Source: an uncultured Bacilli bacterium (GTDB lineage Bacteria > Bacillota_I > Bacilli_A > RF39 > UBA660). From it: a DNA stretch of 14,179 nt. The DNA lies in assembly GCA_910580135.1 (NCBI GenBank), contig CAJTXC010000023.1:1-14179 (forward strand), in the 5' to 3' direction. Under the pieces are notes generated by a model. The model saw only the letters and a list, made by a program, of their open reading frames with translations. It was not told where the DNA came from and ran no database searches. This document shows, piece by piece, positions 1 through 5,768 of the stretch. Numbering within the stretch: position 1 is the first letter of the stretch; each line of letters begins with the position of its first letter. Both the position numbers and the translations under genes were made by a program.

Positions 1-286
1 GGGGACCTTCTTCTTGGTTTTTATCATTTTGGATTTCATGGCCTCCCCAACCATTATATGACCAAGAATTAGTAGTTATAAAATTTAGATCAGATAAATA
101 TATATAATCTTTATTAACGGATACCGTTTTATATGATAAATAATTATTAGCTTCTTGTGACAATTCTGTGTCTACTTTAGTAAACTCCACATTAATTGCT
201 AAAACGAAGGTTAAAAATAGTGTTAAAACGCTTAAAAATATTAATTTCCTCTTTGAGTTTATACTAAATTTACCTTTATTTTTCAT
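1..286 (-). CDS. Secreted protein with NPCBM-like carbohydrate-binding region (5' part only)
   Basis: Reading leftward from ATG at 286-284, the frame stays open for 95 codons and leaves the window without a stop, so only the N-terminus is present. A good ribosome binding site (AAAGGGATG, about 304-295) precedes the ATG. Residues 1-14 are basic (several K and R) and residues 15-31 form one hydrophobic stretch (LIFLSVLTLFLTFVLAI), which fits a signal peptide or an N-terminal membrane anchor. From about residue 64 the sequence YLSDLNFI, then a Trp- and Gly-rich stretch NGWGGHEI and DKNQEEG, resembles the start of NPCBM domains (novel putative carbohydrate-binding module), where YLSDL, GWG and an Asp/Gly turn open the beta-sandwich. 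Such modules usually sit on surface glycosidases or wall-associated proteins. The domain call is by eye from about 30 residues; what follows is unknown. It is transcribed divergently from the gene at 481. Confidence 0.6.
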   Translation of the reverse strand, partial: MKNKGKFSINSKRKLIFLSVLTLFLTFVLAINVEFTKVDTELSQEANNYLSYKTVSVNKDYIYLSDLNFITTNSWSYNGWGGHEIQNDKNQEEGP

Positions 287-346
287 AAAATATACATCCC
301 TTTCATACAATTATTTTATGTTAAAATATTAATATGCTCTACAATA

Positions 347-377
347 ATTATACTACTTATTTCTATTGTTTTTTCAA
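347..377 (-). promoter_or_regulatory. Candidate promoter of the NPCBM-like gene
   Basis: On the minus strand a perfect -10 box TATAAT lies at 352-347. TTGAAA at 377-372 could serve as the -35 box, with a 19-nt spacer that is slightly long. Transcription would begin near 340, giving a leader of about 54 nt before the ATG at 286. Visual motif match only. Confidence 0.4.
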
Positions 378-403
378 GATTATATGTAAACTAAACGTGC
401 TTA

Positions 404-432
404 TTTACACCAAATTTTACATTTTATATAAA
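404..432 (+). promoter_or_regulatory. Candidate promoter of the small coiled-coil gene
   Basis: TTTACA at 404-409 and TATAAA at 427-432 are separated by exactly 17 nt, close to the sigma-A consensus. Transcription would start near 439-440, about 41 nt ahead of the ATG at 481. It faces away from the promoter at 347-377, so this interval is a divergent promoter region. Confidence 0.45.
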
Positions 433-480
433 ATTATTAAAAATAAGTATAGTTTTTATAAAAGCGAGGAAAATAAAAAT

Positions 481-756
481 ATGAAAACAAAAAGACAAAG
501 AATAAAAGAGTTAGAAGAAGAAAATAGACGTCTAAAAAACCAAAATCATGATTTAAACTTTGATTTAATGTTAACAAGGACGATAGCACAAATGGAAAAA
601 AGTTTTTTAAGTCATCAAATAATTATGAAAACATATAATCCAGAAATAAGGTTACCTGGTAATGATTCAATATTTTATAGTGACTTAAATGAAGTACAAT
701 TATCATATTTAAAATCTTTAAAAAACGCTGATAAAGAAAAGAAAAATGCAAAATAG
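481..756 (+). CDS. Small coiled-coil protein of unknown function
   Basis: The product is 91 residues. I chose ATG 481 because GCGAGGA at 464-470 is a suitable ribosome binding site and a promoter lies just upstream. The open frame reaches back to 334, but that extension is Tyr/Phe-rich, unlike a protein, and overlaps the promoter. Residues 3-28 are strongly charged with Leu in heptad spacing (IKELEEENRRLKNQ), which predicts a coiled coil and probable dimerisation. A mixed region follows (residues 30-60), then an acidic to hydrophobic stretch around 62-80 and a Lys-rich tail. There is no signal peptide, membrane segment or catalytic motif. It is the only plus-strand gene here and converges on the M23 peptidase gene, the stop codons lying about 10 bp apart. 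I do not recognise the family; coiled-coil proteins this short can be adaptors or regulators, but nothing here decides it. Confidence 0.6.
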   Translation: MKTKRQRIKELEEENRRLKNQNHDLNFDLMLTRTIAQMEKSFLSHQIIMKTYNPEIRLPGNDSIFYSDLNEVQLSYLKSLKNADKEKKNAK

Positions 757-767
757 CATTTTTCTTT
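738..767. terminator. Bidirectional terminator shared by two convergent genes
   Basis: AAAGAAAAATGC (738-749) and GCATTTTTCTTT (756-767) form a perfect 12-bp stem around the 6-nt loop AAAATA. The 3' side is T-rich on both strands, so it can stop transcripts from the plus-strand gene and the M23 gene alike. The hairpin lies inside both coding ends: the TAG of the plus-strand gene (754-756) runs from the loop into the stem, and the TAA of the M23 gene (768-766) overlaps the other arm. Confidence 0.75.
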
Positions 768-1947
768 ATCTATTATAATAACTTTGTCCTTTAGCTGGAA
801 AAACTATTACGTTTCTAGGATTAAAAGTATGATTTTCTAAACTATCACCATTTCCAGCATAATACCTATAATAATCACTTTTATACTTTCCGGTTGCCAT
901 TCCAAGATGCAAGTGTGCACCATAACATTGTCCTGTACAGCCTGATTTAGCAATCATCGTATTTTCGGTTACTACTTGTCCCTTTTTTACCAATTGTTTT
1001 GATAAATGGCAATATATAGAAGAATATGTTTTACCATTAACATTATGCCATATAACTAATGAAATACCACATACTTCTCCTGTATAACCAACTATACCAG
1101 GTGCTACTGAATATACGGGTGTTCCAGTTGGCATTGCTATATCTATTGCAAAGTGCTTATTTGGTGCTCCATTTAATGTTCTATTTCCAAATTCACTTGA
1201 TATTCTACCAGTGGTTGTTGGTCTTTTGAACGCCGTTCCGCTTGGCAAATAATTACTACCATAAATTCTATCAAAACAAGCGTCTATAGATTCACTATCT
1301 TTACATCCAATTGATCTATAATATTTCAATTCTTTTTGCATTCCAGCTACTGCTTTTTCATCTGACTCTCCTTCGGCATCAAGCTCACTTTGCTTTTTAC
1401 TTAATACGAGTGCTTGAGTATTTTGCTCTTCTTGAAGCTTAACAAGTTCTTCTTTCTTTGCAGCTAAATCTTTTTTTATTACTTCATTTTCCTTTATCAT
1501 AGCATTCATCTTTTCAACAGTTTTTTTATTATAAGATGAAATTTGCTCAGTTATTGATAAACGATATATAAGATCTGTAATACTTTCTGCTCCCATTATG
1601 TACTCAAGCATAGCAGAACCAGAAGAAGAAATTTGATAATATCTCATAAGTTCCTTTGTTTCTGCATTTTTCTTTTGAATATCTTTTTCTAATTGTTCAC
1701 TTTCCTTGGTTTTTGCATCAATACTATCTTCTGTTTTCTTGATACTTGCTTTTATTTCGGATATTTTCTTTTGAGTTTGAGATAAATTTTGGCTATTCAT
1801 AGCCTTTTTTGTGTTAGTATCATTTAATTTTTTTTGAGCAGCATCTAATTCTTTTTGAATGTCACCTATAGTTTTTGCATTGATTGTTGTTATTGGTATC
1901 ACAAATAATACTAATAGTACTAATATATAACTTAGTAATTTTTTCAT
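766..1947 (-). CDS. Coiled-coil M23-family peptidoglycan endopeptidase, probable FtsEX partner
   Basis: The 393-residue product is a likely exported murein hydrolase cleaving peptidoglycan peptides. Residues 1-24 are a signal peptide (KK, long hydrophobic core, cleavage near INA-K). Residues 25-205 are a long Lys/Glu/Gln-rich coiled coil with a break around 100-140, the EnvC-like layout. Residues 240-385 are an M23 (LytM) domain. The zinc ligands are intact: HFAID (H265, D269) and HLH (H347), with H314 in YCHLS and H345 also present, so it should be active, unlike E. coli EnvC, a degenerate activator. Its ATG shares one base with the ftsX stop (TAATG), implying translational coupling. FtsEX controls a coiled-coil hydrolase or activator in other bacteria (EnvC, PcsB, CwlO, RipC), so this is the natural partner. 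Six cysteines (215, 224, 293, 313, 337, 341) are unusual for a secreted Firmicutes protein. Confidence 0.88.
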   Translation of the reverse strand: MKKLLSYILVLLVLFVIPITTINAKTIGDIQKELDAAQKKLNDTNTKKAMNSQNLSQTQKKISEIKASIKKTEDSIDAKTKESEQLEKDIQKKNAETKELMRYYQISSSGSAMLEYIMGAESITDLIYRLSITEQISSYNKKTVEKMNAMIKENEVIKKDLAAKKEELVKLQEEQNTQALVLSKKQSELDAEGESDEKAVAGMQKELKYYRSIGCKDSESIDACFDRIYGSNYLPSGTAFKRPTTTGRISSEFGNRTLNGAPNKHFAIDIAMPTGTPVYSVAPGIVGYTGEVCGISLVIWHNVNGKTYSSIYCHLSKQLVKKGQVVTENTMIAKSGCTGQCYGAHLHLGMATGKYKSDYYRYYAGNGDSLENHTFNPRNVIVFPAKGQSYYNR

Positions 1948-2846
1948 TATATCTTTAAATACTTTCTTACTGCTCTATAACTTCCAAACATACCAACAAC
2001 AACACCAAGACCTAATAATATAAGCGATACTACGTATATAAACGGTTCCGCTGGAACTAACTTTATAAACGGTGAAAATAATTGTCCATTAAAGTGTTTA
2101 TATAAAGCTGAATAACCATATAAAGTAGCTGCTATAGGAATTAATGCTCCTAAGAATCCTAAGCAAAAACCTTCAATTACAAATGGTTGCTTTATTGAAA
2201 TGTTTGATGCTCCTACAAGTCTCATTATTTCTATTTCTCTTTTTCTTGAGAAAATAGTTATTTTTATTGTGTTTGTTATTAAGAATAAAGTTACAAATAC
2301 TAAAGCTACCATTGCTATTATCATAGCCTTTTCAAGTACTTTAAATACGGATAAAAGATTTTCTACCATACCTTGCCCATATCTAACGTCTTCAACTAAA
2401 TCTAAATTTTTAATAGCAGCTGCTGTATCAGATATTTTTTCAGTATCTTTTACCTTTACCAATAAAGTATCATATAAAGGATTAGTTTCTTCTGACCAAC
2501 TATCTATTATCGAAGATAATTCACTAGAAGTTTCTTTTATTTCATTTGATATTTGAGTTTTTGTTTCATGATCAACAGAATCAACATTCTTAAATGTTTC
2601 TACATTTGTTTTCAATTCTTGTATTTGTTCTTTTGTTGCATCCGCATTAACAAATGTAACTATTGTAAAATCTTCCTTAATAAGTTTTGTCATGTTTTCT
2701 ACGTTATAAGAAACAATAACTGCTATACCAACAATTAAAAGAGTAATTGTTATACAAGAGATAGATGCTATTGATAAACTAAAATTTCTACCAACGCTTT
2801 TAAAACCGTCTCTTATGTTTCTTGAAATTATTCTAAGCATTTTCAT
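1947..2846 (-). CDS. ftsX: Cell division ABC transporter permease FtsX
   Basis: FtsX is the membrane half of FtsEX, which passes ATP hydrolysis by FtsE to an extracellular wall hydrolase. From the chosen ATG (2846) the protein is 299 residues. It has a short cytoplasmic N-terminus, TM1 (about 23-47), a large external loop (about 48-165, the hydrolase-contacting region), then TM2 (about 174-195), TM3 (about 222-245) and TM4 (about 268-290). Before TM3 comes the conserved cytoplasmic turn SRKREIEIMRLVGAS. This is the usual four-TM FtsX plan. An in-frame ATG at 2870 would add eight residues, but the ribosome binding site AGAAAGGAAG (2868-2859) lies downstream of it and favours 2846 (or the next ATG at 2840). 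With 2846, ftsX overlaps the end of ftsE by 14 bp. Its own stop overlaps the M23 start by one base, so ftsE-ftsX-M23 are made together. Confidence 0.92.
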   Translation of the reverse strand: MKMLRIISRNIRDGFKSVGRNFSLSIASISCITITLLIVGIAVIVSYNVENMTKLIKEDFTIVTFVNADATKEQIQELKTNVETFKNVDSVDHETKTQISNEIKETSSELSSIIDSWSEETNPLYDTLLVKVKDTEKISDTAAAIKNLDLVEDVRYGQGMVENLLSVFKVLEKAMIIAMVALVFVTLFLITNTIKITIFSRKREIEIMRLVGASNISIKQPFVIEGFCLGFLGALIPIAATLYGYSALYKHFNGQLFSPFIKLVPAEPFIYVVSLILLGLGVVVGMFGSYRAVRKYLKI

Positions 2847-3531
2847 AATGACTATAACTTCCTTTCTCATAATCTTTTAATAACTTACCATTATCTAAAA
2901 GGATTACTCTTTTCTTCATTTTATCAACCATTTCTCTATCATGTGTAGCCATGACAATAGTTGTTCCCAAATCATTAATTTTTTCAATTACTTTCATAAC
3001 TTCTAAACTTGTATCAGGATCTAAGTTACCAGTTGGTTCATCACATATAAGTAATTTTGGAGAGTTTACTATTGCTCTTGCTATTGCAACACGTTGTTGT
3101 TCACCACCAGATAATTGTTCTGGATAACTTTTTGTTCTTGATTTTAATCCTACTAAATCTAATGCTTTTAAAACTTTACGTTTTATTTCATTAGTTGGTA
3201 ATCCATAAATTTCAAGTGCAAATGCTACGTTTTCATAAACCGTAAGTTTTGGTAATAATTTAAAATCTTGGAAAACAATTCCTATTTTTCTTCTTAATTT
3301 ATAAACCTTATTATTTTTTACCTTTGCAACGTTTATTCCTCCAACATATATCTCTCCACTAGTTGGTCTTTCTTCACGATACAACATTTTTATAAGAGTT
3401 GACTTTCCTGATCCAGAAGCCCCTATTACAAATACGAATTCTCCTTTTTTGATATCCAAGTTCATATTATATACTGCATTAACACCATTTTTATAAGTTT
3501 TTTCTACGTTTCTAAACTTAATAAATTCCAT
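2833..3531 (-). CDS. ftsE: Cell division ATP-binding protein FtsE
   Basis: This 232-residue ABC ATPase is the cytoplasmic motor of FtsEX. All expected motifs are visible: Walker A GASGSGKST (37-45), Q-loop Gln88 in VFQDF, signature LSGGEQQ (140-146), Walker B LLICDE (160-165) with catalytic Glu165, the D-loop NLD, and switch His197 in ATHD. Length is normal for FtsE. Identity rests on the motifs together with the overlapping ftsX downstream; the generic MacB/LolD-type ATPases look similar but would not sit next to this FtsX. AAAGGAAGTG (3546-3537) is a clear ribosome binding site for the ATG at 3531. The 94-nt gap to the upstream YitT-family gene (3532-3625) contains no convincing terminator, so read-through from prfB is likely. 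A weak internal promoter cannot be excluded. Confidence 0.95.
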   Translation of the reverse strand: MEFIKFRNVEKTYKNGVNAVYNMNLDIKKGEFVFVIGASGSGKSTLIKMLYREERPTSGEIYVGGINVAKVKNNKVYKLRRKIGIVFQDFKLLPKLTVYENVAFALEIYGLPTNEIKRKVLKALDLVGLKSRTKSYPEQLSGGEQQRVAIARAIVNSPKLLICDEPTGNLDPDTSLEVMKVIEKINDLGTTIVMATHDREMVDKMKKRVILLDNGKLLKDYEKGSYSHYENA

Positions 3532-3625
3532 AATTTCACTTCCTTTACTGCTATATACTCCATTTCACAAAGTAAATATAACCTCTTTTTATTTAAATAA
3601 CACTCTTACTCTTTCATTAATGATT

Positions 3626-4543
3626 TTAATTAATTCCTACTAGCTCACTTCCCTTTCCGCTGTAAGTTCCTTTTGTCTGATATGCATCAGTAACAAGTAT
3701 TACTGCTTTTTTATCTATTTGTGCAATTCCTTCACTAACTTTAAAGTAATCACTAGTTGGCACTACACACATTATAATTTGGTCTTTCTTGTTTGTGTAT
3801 CCACCTCTTGTTTCAATAAGTGTAATACCTAAACTTAATTCATTTAATAAATAATCAATTACTTCATCATCTTTATCAGTTGTTATATAAACTGCTTTAC
3901 TATTTGATATTCCAAGAACCACTTTATCAACTAATATATTTATAATGTATAAAACTATCATTGCATATAAAACTCTTGTCCAACCAAAGAAGAAACCACC
4001 TACTACTGTTATTATTCCATCAGTCATAAGCATTGATGTTCCCATTGAAACTTTAAAGTATTTTGCAACTATTTGATTTAATATATCAGTACCGCCCGTT
4101 GTAAAACCACTTTTAAATACTATACCTGCAGCAGTTCCAACGCAAACACCACCAATTAATGCAATTAATAGTAAATTGCTGTTATCTATTTTTATATAAT
4201 TTCCTATGTTACTAGTAAGATTTACAAATACTGGAAATAGTAGTGATCCAACAAGTGAATTAAAAGTTTCTTTTTTACCTAGCAAGAAGAAACTTAAAAC
4301 TAGGAATAATACGTTTAATATAAGTATCATTACAGATGGATCTATTAATTTTTGAGTAATTATAGATATTCCACTTGCACCACCATATACTATGTTGTTT
4401 TTAAAAAAGAATAAGTTATATGCTATAGCATATATCAAAACACCTATAAGTAAATATATATATCTTTTAAAAAGGTGAGCTTTTTCCACTAATTTTAAAA
4501 TTCTATCATGTTTTTTATGTTTTAACCTTTTAAACAAACTCAT
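3626..4543 (-). CDS. YitT-family membrane protein (DUF161 plus DUF2179)
   Basis: The 305-residue protein has a basic cytoplasmic N-terminus and about six hydrophobic segments between residues 27 and 212. Two glycine-rich family motifs stand out: YGGASGISII (53-62) and KSGFTTGGTDIL (144-155). After the membrane part comes a soluble C-terminal domain of about 90 residues (216-305, YITTDKDDEVIDYLL onward) matching DUF2179. This is the standard YitT architecture; the molecular function of the family is not settled. B. subtilis has a member, yvjA, in the same place after prfB and ahead of ftsE, so this is likely its positional counterpart. The ATG (4543-4541) shares one base with the prfB stop (TAATG), and AAAGGAG inside the prfB 3' end serves as ribosome binding site, so its translation is coupled to prfB. 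Confidence 0.9.
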   Translation of the reverse strand: MSLFKRLKHKKHDRILKLVEKAHLFKRYIYLLIGVLIYAIAYNLFFFKNNIVYGGASGISIITQKLIDPSVMILILNVLFLVLSFFLLGKKETFNSLVGSLLFPVFVNLTSNIGNYIKIDNSNLLLIALIGGVCVGTAAGIVFKSGFTTGGTDILNQIVAKYFKVSMGTSMLMTDGIITVVGGFFFGWTRVLYAMIVLYIINILVDKVVLGISNSKAVYITTDKDDEVIDYLLNELSLGITLIETRGGYTNKKDQIIMCVVPTSDYFKVSEGIAQIDKKAVILVTDAYQTKGTYSGKGSELVGIN

Positions 4544-5638
4544 TATACTTTTTCTCCTTTTAAACTACTTTCTATAAAACCATCTAAGTTACCATCCAAA
4601 ACTTTATTAACGTTAGATGTTTCATAATTTGTTCTGTGATCTTTTATCATTGAATATGGATGAAGTACATAACTTCTTATTTGTGATCCAAATTCTATTC
4701 CACTATGGTCACTTTTCATTGAATCTATTTTATCTTTTTGCTCTTTTAACTTTATCCCATAAAGTTTACTTTTTAATACCTTTAAAGCTGTTTCTTTATT
4801 TTTTATTTGACTTCTTTCATTTTGGCAAGTAACTACTATACCAGTAGGGATATGAGTAACTCTAACAGCACTATCAGTTGTATTTACTCCCTGACCTCCT
4901 GCACCACTACTTCTATATACATCTATTCTAACGTCCGTATCTTTTATTTCAACCGCAACGTTATCATCAAATTCTGGAATAACATCCACTGCCGCAAAAG
5001 AAGTATGTCTTCTGTTATTTGAATCAAAAGGTGATAGTCTAACTAATCTATGTACACCTTTTTCATTTTTTAAATAACCATATGAATAATTACCTTTTAC
5101 TATATAAGTAATACTTTTAATTCCTACTTCTTCGCCCGGTTGTTCATCTATAATTTCATATGAATAACCTTTTTTATCAAAGTATTTCGTATACATTCTA
5201 GCTAGCATCATAGCCCAGTCACAGCTTTCTGTTCCACCAGCTCCTGCATGTATCTCAAATATAGAATCATTATTATCAAATTCACCACTTAAATAAGTAA
5301 GTATCTCTTGTTTTTCTAATAACTCATTTGTTTCTGAAAATATATCTTCAAATTCTTTTTTTATATCATCATCCAATTCATTTTCATTAAATTCTTCATA
5401 TTGCTTAAGTATGTCTATATTACTCTTTAACTTCATTACAGGATTTATCATTTCTTTTAATACATTCATTTGCTTAGTTAACTTTTCTGCATTAGATGGA
5501 TTATTCCATATATTTGGATTAGAAAGCATTTCACTTATTTGATTTATTTCTTGTTTTTTGTTATCTACGTCAAAGACAACTCCATATCTGATTAAATTTT
5601 GATTCTAAAACAAAAATATCTTTATTCGTAATTTCCAT
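4543..5638 (-). CDS. prfB: Peptide chain release factor 2, expressed by programmed +1 frameshift
   Basis: RF2 recognises UGA and UAA stops and triggers peptide release on the ribosome. Translation starts at ATG 5638 behind AGGTGAT (5648-5642). It runs 22 codons to an in-frame TGA (5572-5570), then must slip +1 at CTT TGA C to continue with GAC. The joined product is 364 residues, the normal RF2 length. In the joined protein the anticodon-like SPF motif is at 202-204 and the catalytic GGQ at 247-249, within three residues of the E. coli positions, and SPF (not PxT) marks RF2 rather than RF1. A continuous frame from ATG 5529 exists, but it would lack the N-terminal 36 residues and is not the real start. 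The gene has its own promoter just upstream and heads the prfB to M23 group, coupled to the YitT gene by TAATG. Confidence 0.96.
5569..5583 (-). promoter_or_regulatory. Programmed +1 ribosomal frameshift site of prfB
   Basis: On the minus strand GGAG (5583-5580) sits 4 nt before CTT TGA C (5575-5569). The pieces match the known RF2 autoregulatory site: a Shine-Dalgarno-like sequence close behind a CUU slip codon, a poor-context UGA, and a following C. When RF2 is scarce, UGA is read slowly, the CUU tRNA slips to UUU, and translation resumes in the +1 frame. The Shine-Dalgarno-like part is weaker than the E. coli AGGGGG. Confidence 0.93.
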
Positions 5639-5655
5639 ATAATCACCTATTATTG

Positions 5656-5664
5656 ATTATAACA
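5656..5664 (-). promoter_or_regulatory. Extended -10 promoter of prfB
   Basis: TGTTATAAT (5664-5656) is a perfect extended -10 element (TG, one base, TATAAT). No good -35 lies 17 nt upstream; TTGACA at 5690-5685 is 23 nt away from TATAAT, though it could pair with TATGTT (5666-5661) at 18 nt. The leader to the ATG at 5638 would be only about 10 nt, just including the ribosome binding site. The promoter lies immediately after the 5697-5724 terminator, outside the accessory block. Confidence 0.5.
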
Positions 5665-5696
5665 TAAATATTACATTAATAAAATGTCAAAGTATT

Positions 5697-5724
5697 AAAA
5701 AAAGCTGGGATTATTTTCCACAGC
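5697..5724 (-). terminator. Intrinsic terminator after the accessory operon (possibly secA's original one)
   Basis: On the minus strand GCTG, a bulged T and GGA (5724-5717) pair with TCC and CAGC (5710-5704) around the loop AAATAA, followed by seven Ts (5703-5697). The left arm and loop belong to a 16-bp copy of the secA 3' end. In the other copy TAA is the secA stop codon; here the same bases sit in the loop. Confidence 0.8.
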
Positions 5725-5725
5725 A
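5710..5725. repeat. 16-bp direct repeat, distal copy (flanks accessory block)
   Basis: ATTATTTTCCACAGCA (plus strand) is identical to 10962-10977, the secA stop codon region. The two copies are 5252 bp apart and enclose all three accessory genes. Matching ends abruptly on both sides. This copy is not coding; it forms half of the terminator hairpin at 5697-5724. Read as an insertion-site duplication or attachment site, by inference. Confidence 0.7.
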
Positions 5726-5768
5726 TTTCTATTTGTATTTTTATACAACTTATCAAGTTTATAACATT

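Noticed and set aside
334..480. In-frame extension of the plus-strand small gene back to an ATG at 334
   Set aside because: The extra 49 residues are Tyr/Phe/Ile-rich translation of AT-rich DNA, have no ribosome binding site, and overlap both divergent promoters; ATG 481 has a good ribosome binding site.
2200..2556. Plus-strand open frame of 118 codons opposite ftsX
   Set aside because: Shadow of ftsX: composition reflects the complementary strand of membrane and loop codons, with no independent signals.
2847..2870. ATG at 2870 as the ftsX start
   Set aside because: The ribosome binding site at 2868-2859 lies downstream of it and is correctly placed for the ATG at 2846.
4543..5529. prfB as a 328-residue protein starting at 5529
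   Set aside because: It would lack the first 36 residues; the 22-codon leader plus CTT TGA C frameshift gives the normal RF2 length and motif positions.
5685..5690. TTGACA as the -35 box of the prfB promoter paired with TATAAT
   Set aside because: Spacing to TATAAT is 23 nt, too long; a pairing with TATGTT at 18 nt is possible but poorer than the extended -10 reading.
5733..5748. Small inverted repeat TTGTAT / ATACAA after the PfkB-SIS gene
   Set aside because: Only 6 bp per arm in AT-rich DNA, not followed by a T-run; the stronger terminator is at 5697-5724.
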